DNA of 64,000 nucleotides from Trichomonas vaginalis G3. Its lineage: Eukaryota > Parabasalia > Trichomonadida > Trichomonadidae. The stretch is from contig NC_067204.1 of assembly GCF_026262505.1 (NCBI RefSeq), positions 5,117,797 through 5,181,796 on the forward strand. The letters run 5' to 3'. This document shows, in pieces, positions 61,859 to 64,000 of this stretch. The notes under the pieces are model-generated. The model made no database searches and was not told where the DNA came from. It worked only from the letters and a program-made list of their open reading frames with translations. Within the stretch, counting starts at the first letter, position 1. Each line of letters starts with the position of its first letter. The position numbers were made by a program, and so were the translations under genes.

Positions 61859-62679
61859 TTACTCTGCTTGTTTGAAGTTGTCAAAATACTCTGTTATTTT
61901 TTCTTTCAGTAGCGGTAAGTCTTCTTTGAAGGTAAGTATTGTACAACCTTTAATATCATAGTGTGTTTGAGGTAACGTATCTTGAACTATTTGTTTCACA
62001 TCTTCATTCGGTGTCATTGAAATCGGTAAGTTTCGCGATAGAACCAATTTCTGTCAGATTTGTAAATCTTAGCAAGGTCGTAAAAGCTTTTGTTGTTTCT
62101 TCTGACTAAATGCAACATAACCATATCTCTGTCTTCTTCATTTTCCATCTCTTCAGTATAAATCATATACTTATAGTTCTTTTCCTTTCCTTTTGGTACC
62201 GAACGTGGTATTCTTTTCTGAAGGCTTTTGTCTTTTGCTTCAAGCTTGTTCTCTAGCTCTTCACGTTCTTGTCTATGAATTTCATCTAACATCATGAAAA
62301 TATAACAAGCGTAACGAGGTGAAGCCCACATTGCAACAGCATTTACAAGAAGTCTATGTACATACCAACCTCTCAAACCATTTGGCAAATTTTTACGATT
62401 TTCATAGAGTTTTGGCGACCCCGGAAAAAGTCGGGGTCGCTGTGCTTCGCTCAAAAGTTCTTTTGTCTGTTGGTTTTTGAACCAATCGTCTGTATGTTTG
62501 GTATCTGGAGCAAAACATGCTGTCAAAATACTTTGCATTTGGTACATATCGTCTTTGACCGAACGAATGAGACGGAGTTGTTTGTTAAACTGAACCCACT
62601 CGTATTCTTCATTTATGGCTTCATGAACGATAGCAGTTGTTGTGTTCTCTGATGTTGACATATCTGTCCTTACATACAA
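61859..62679 (-). CDS. KilA-N domain protein 1 (Maverick)
   Basis: The main part is about 221 residues. A KilA-N DNA-binding domain lies at about residues 58-135: DDWFKNQQTKELL, then GLRGWYVHRLLVNAVAMWAS and YACYIFMMLDEI, the typical KilA-N sequence of large DNA viruses and their kin. The C-terminal region is charged and helical. A hairpin (62415-62440) lies within the KilA-N coding region. The gene continues downstream to 61859 in a second frame; broken, about one break. Likely a DNA-binding regulator. Confidence 0.75.
62415..62440. other. Perfect GC-rich hairpin inside the KilA-N gene
   Basis: GCGACCCCG and CGGGGTCGC, 9 base pairs with an 8-base loop, in an otherwise AT-rich region. Confidence 0.7.
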
Positions 62680-62749
62680 AATAAAAAAAATATTTTATAA
62701 AAAATTAGCGTTATTTTCTAACTTTCACAAAAGACCAAAAATAAACGCT

Positions 62750-63362
62750 TTACATGTATTTTTCAGCAACTTCGTCAAATAATTTTATAGCTTTATCTAT
62801 CTCATCTACTTCAAACGTTTCTTTACCTTTTATGGGAGCACCATACATTTTCTCAAACTTTTCAAGTAGTTCTGTTTGCAGCTCTCATATCATTAGCAAA
62901 CACAACCTTAACTCTATTGACTGTACTGTCATATCTTTGAGTTATATTATATGTTCTTCCTATCTTATATCTCTTTGTATTGAAGTCCTTCGGTTTCTGA
63001 ACGATGTAAAGTAAGCCTTCACTGCAACGTTCAGTATCGAATGAACCATATGTTATGAAGTTATATCCAACAACTGGGTCTAACCATAACAAAACTATTG
63101 GTATAAGACTTTTGTCGATGAGATATGCTGCAGTTCCATAGAATCTTACCGATATCATAAGCTCAGGATTTCTTGTCAAAATTTTCTGAGTAGAAGCATT
63201 TTTAACCCAGTCGTGGGATGTTTTCTTTCCAGATGGAGATATAATGTCTGACAAAGAATATTTGTTGTATTTCTTTGAGTATCTTACGTTTAAATCACCT
63301 ATTCTAACCACTTTGGTGTCATTGTCTATCTTTCTAACTGTTTCAAACTCAATGTTTGTCAT
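62750..63362 (-). pseudogene. KilA-N plus T5orf172/GIY-YIG-type protein (Maverick)
   Basis: The N-terminal part (about 1-85) is KilA-N-like (TSHDWVKNASTQKIL, MISVRFYGTAAYLIDK). It is followed by a T5orf172 (GIY-YIG-like) domain, GLLYIVQKPKDFNTKRYKIG, with the Tyr-Lys-Ile-Gly-Arg block and later the C-terminal EKFEKMYG-like end. Such KilA-N/T5orf172 fusions are common in large DNA viruses and Mavericks. Fossil; broken, about one break. Confidence 0.7.
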
Positions 63363-63441
63363 TTTCTGTTCTTACATACAAAATAAAAAAAATATTTTAC
63401 AAAAAACTAACTTTATTTTTTCTATTTTGTATAAAAGATAT

Positions 63442-63850
63442 GATTTCAGGGATTTTTTTACGAAGTGTTAAAGTTCTCTTCGTAAAAAAATAACAGTTAT
63501 ATAATGAAATTTAGTCATTTTTTCACGATTTCAGGGATTTTTTTGACGAAGTGTTAAAGTTCTCTTCGTAAAAAAATAACAGTTATATAATGAAATTTGG
63601 TCATTTTTTCACGATTTCAGGGATTTTTTTGACGAAGTGTTAAAGTTCTCTTCGTAAAAAAATAACAGTTATATAATGAAATTTAGTCATTTTTTCACGA
63701 TTTTCATGAGTTTTAGGCGACCAGGTTTTTTTCCCTACTCGCAATTTTTTACGATTTTCATGTATAAAAGATATGATTTCAGGGATTTTTTTGACGAAGT
63801 GTTAAAGTTCTCTTCGTAAAAAAATAACAGTTATATAATGAAATTTAGTC
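63442..63850. repeat. Tandem 83-91-bp repeat with a hairpin in each unit (4 copies)
   Basis: Units at about 63442, 63532, 63615 and 63776 share GATTTCAGGGATTTTTTTGA, then ACGAAG-TGTTAAAGTTCT-CTTCGT with T/A runs at the stem ends, then AACAGTTATATAATGAAATT and TTTTTTCACG. Each unit contains a hairpin of TTTTTTACGAAG-like arms. The fourth copy is separated by an unrelated 70 bases. It is near the outer end of the KilA-N gene region and could be a promoter or replication-origin repeat of the element. Confidence 0.8.
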
Positions 63851-63887
63851 ATTTTACTCAGACAAAAATATATTTTAGGTGTCACCA

Positions 63888-63914
63888 GGTCCCTCGGTCC
63901 CTCGGTCCCTCGGT
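63888..63914. repeat. Short GGTCCCTC tandem repeat
   Basis: Three copies of GGTCCCTC (8 bases) in a row. GC-rich island at the right edge of the window. Confidence 0.7.
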
Positions 63915-64000
63915 CAACTAACATCTTTTTGAAAATGGTGACAACATGACATTTTGACAACAACACAGGAAATAAACTTCTTCGTATATGTTTTGTCAAA

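Larger units (their letters stand above)
50414..63870. mobile_element. Maverick/Polinton fossil
   Basis: A block of about 13.5 kb with a virus-like gene set: DNA polymerase B fragment, major capsid protein, likely minor capsid protein, SF3 helicase, packaging ATPase and two KilA-N genes, plus several conserved unknowns. Base composition, short gaps of 5-50 bases between genes and AAAATATTTTTTTTAT-like leaders differ from the host part. Neither terminal inverted repeat was found in the window, so it is incomplete here. It looks broken, with around half a dozen breaks and an insertion of a TTAA-flanked element near its left end. Several genes are still full-length, which suggests a fairly young copy. 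Confidence 0.85.

Overview
The window looks like nuclear DNA of a parabasalid flagellate, most likely Trichomonas vaginalis or a close relative. The evidence is a hydrogenosomal HydF with a short ML...R presequence, several ankyrin proteins of the trichomonad DUF3447 type, a BspA-like leucine-rich-repeat protein, a mariner transposon, a Maverick/Polinton fossil, almost no introns, short AT-rich intergenic gaps, and initiator-like TCAYTT motifs just upstream of start codons. The species is inferred; no marker here proves it.

Layout. 1-1.7 kb: a dense array of about 15 perfect hairpins followed by a TTAA-flanked repeat. 1.7-13.3 kb: host genes (bZIP-like factor, long coiled-coil protein, copine, two ankyrin proteins, EMC1-like ER membrane protein). 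14.1-15.1 kb: a near-perfect 1 kb palindrome (fold-back element). 15.2-21.1 kb: lysyl-tRNA synthetase, a 1,036-bp TTAA-flanked element next to a Rab remnant, HydF, and a DMT/SLC35-like transporter. 21.6 kb: tRNA-Met(CAT). 21.7-31 kb: an ankyrin cluster whose core (23.6-27.8 kb) is a field of isolated single ankyrin modules in AT-rich spacers, hit by an intact mariner and two small elements with 10-bp target duplications. 31-33.4 kb: two more inverted-repeat elements and a lysozyme/chitinase-like gene tail. 33.8-46.6 kb: importin-beta-like HEAT protein, a frameshifted BTB/BACK-like gene, coiled-coil cytoskeleton-type proteins (one with a C2 domain), a Myb/SANT protein and a BspA-like protein. 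46.7-49.7 kb: a truncated MULE transposase beside more hairpin arrays. 50.4-63.9 kb: a decayed Maverick/Polinton with DNA polymerase B fragment, capsid genes, SF3 helicase, packaging ATPase and KilA-N genes.

Together, the host genes are ordinary housekeeping, membrane-traffic and cytoskeletal genes scattered among mobile DNA. The most unusual signal is the set of alternating two-type hairpin arrays (1-1,005; 47,898-48,208; 48,657-48,837; 49,395-49,677). Their stems differ in sequence but keep pairing, including paired compensatory changes between copies. The second unusual signal is the ankyrin-module field, in which modules stay open while spacers do not. All coordinates of motifs were read by eye; no database search or folding program was run.
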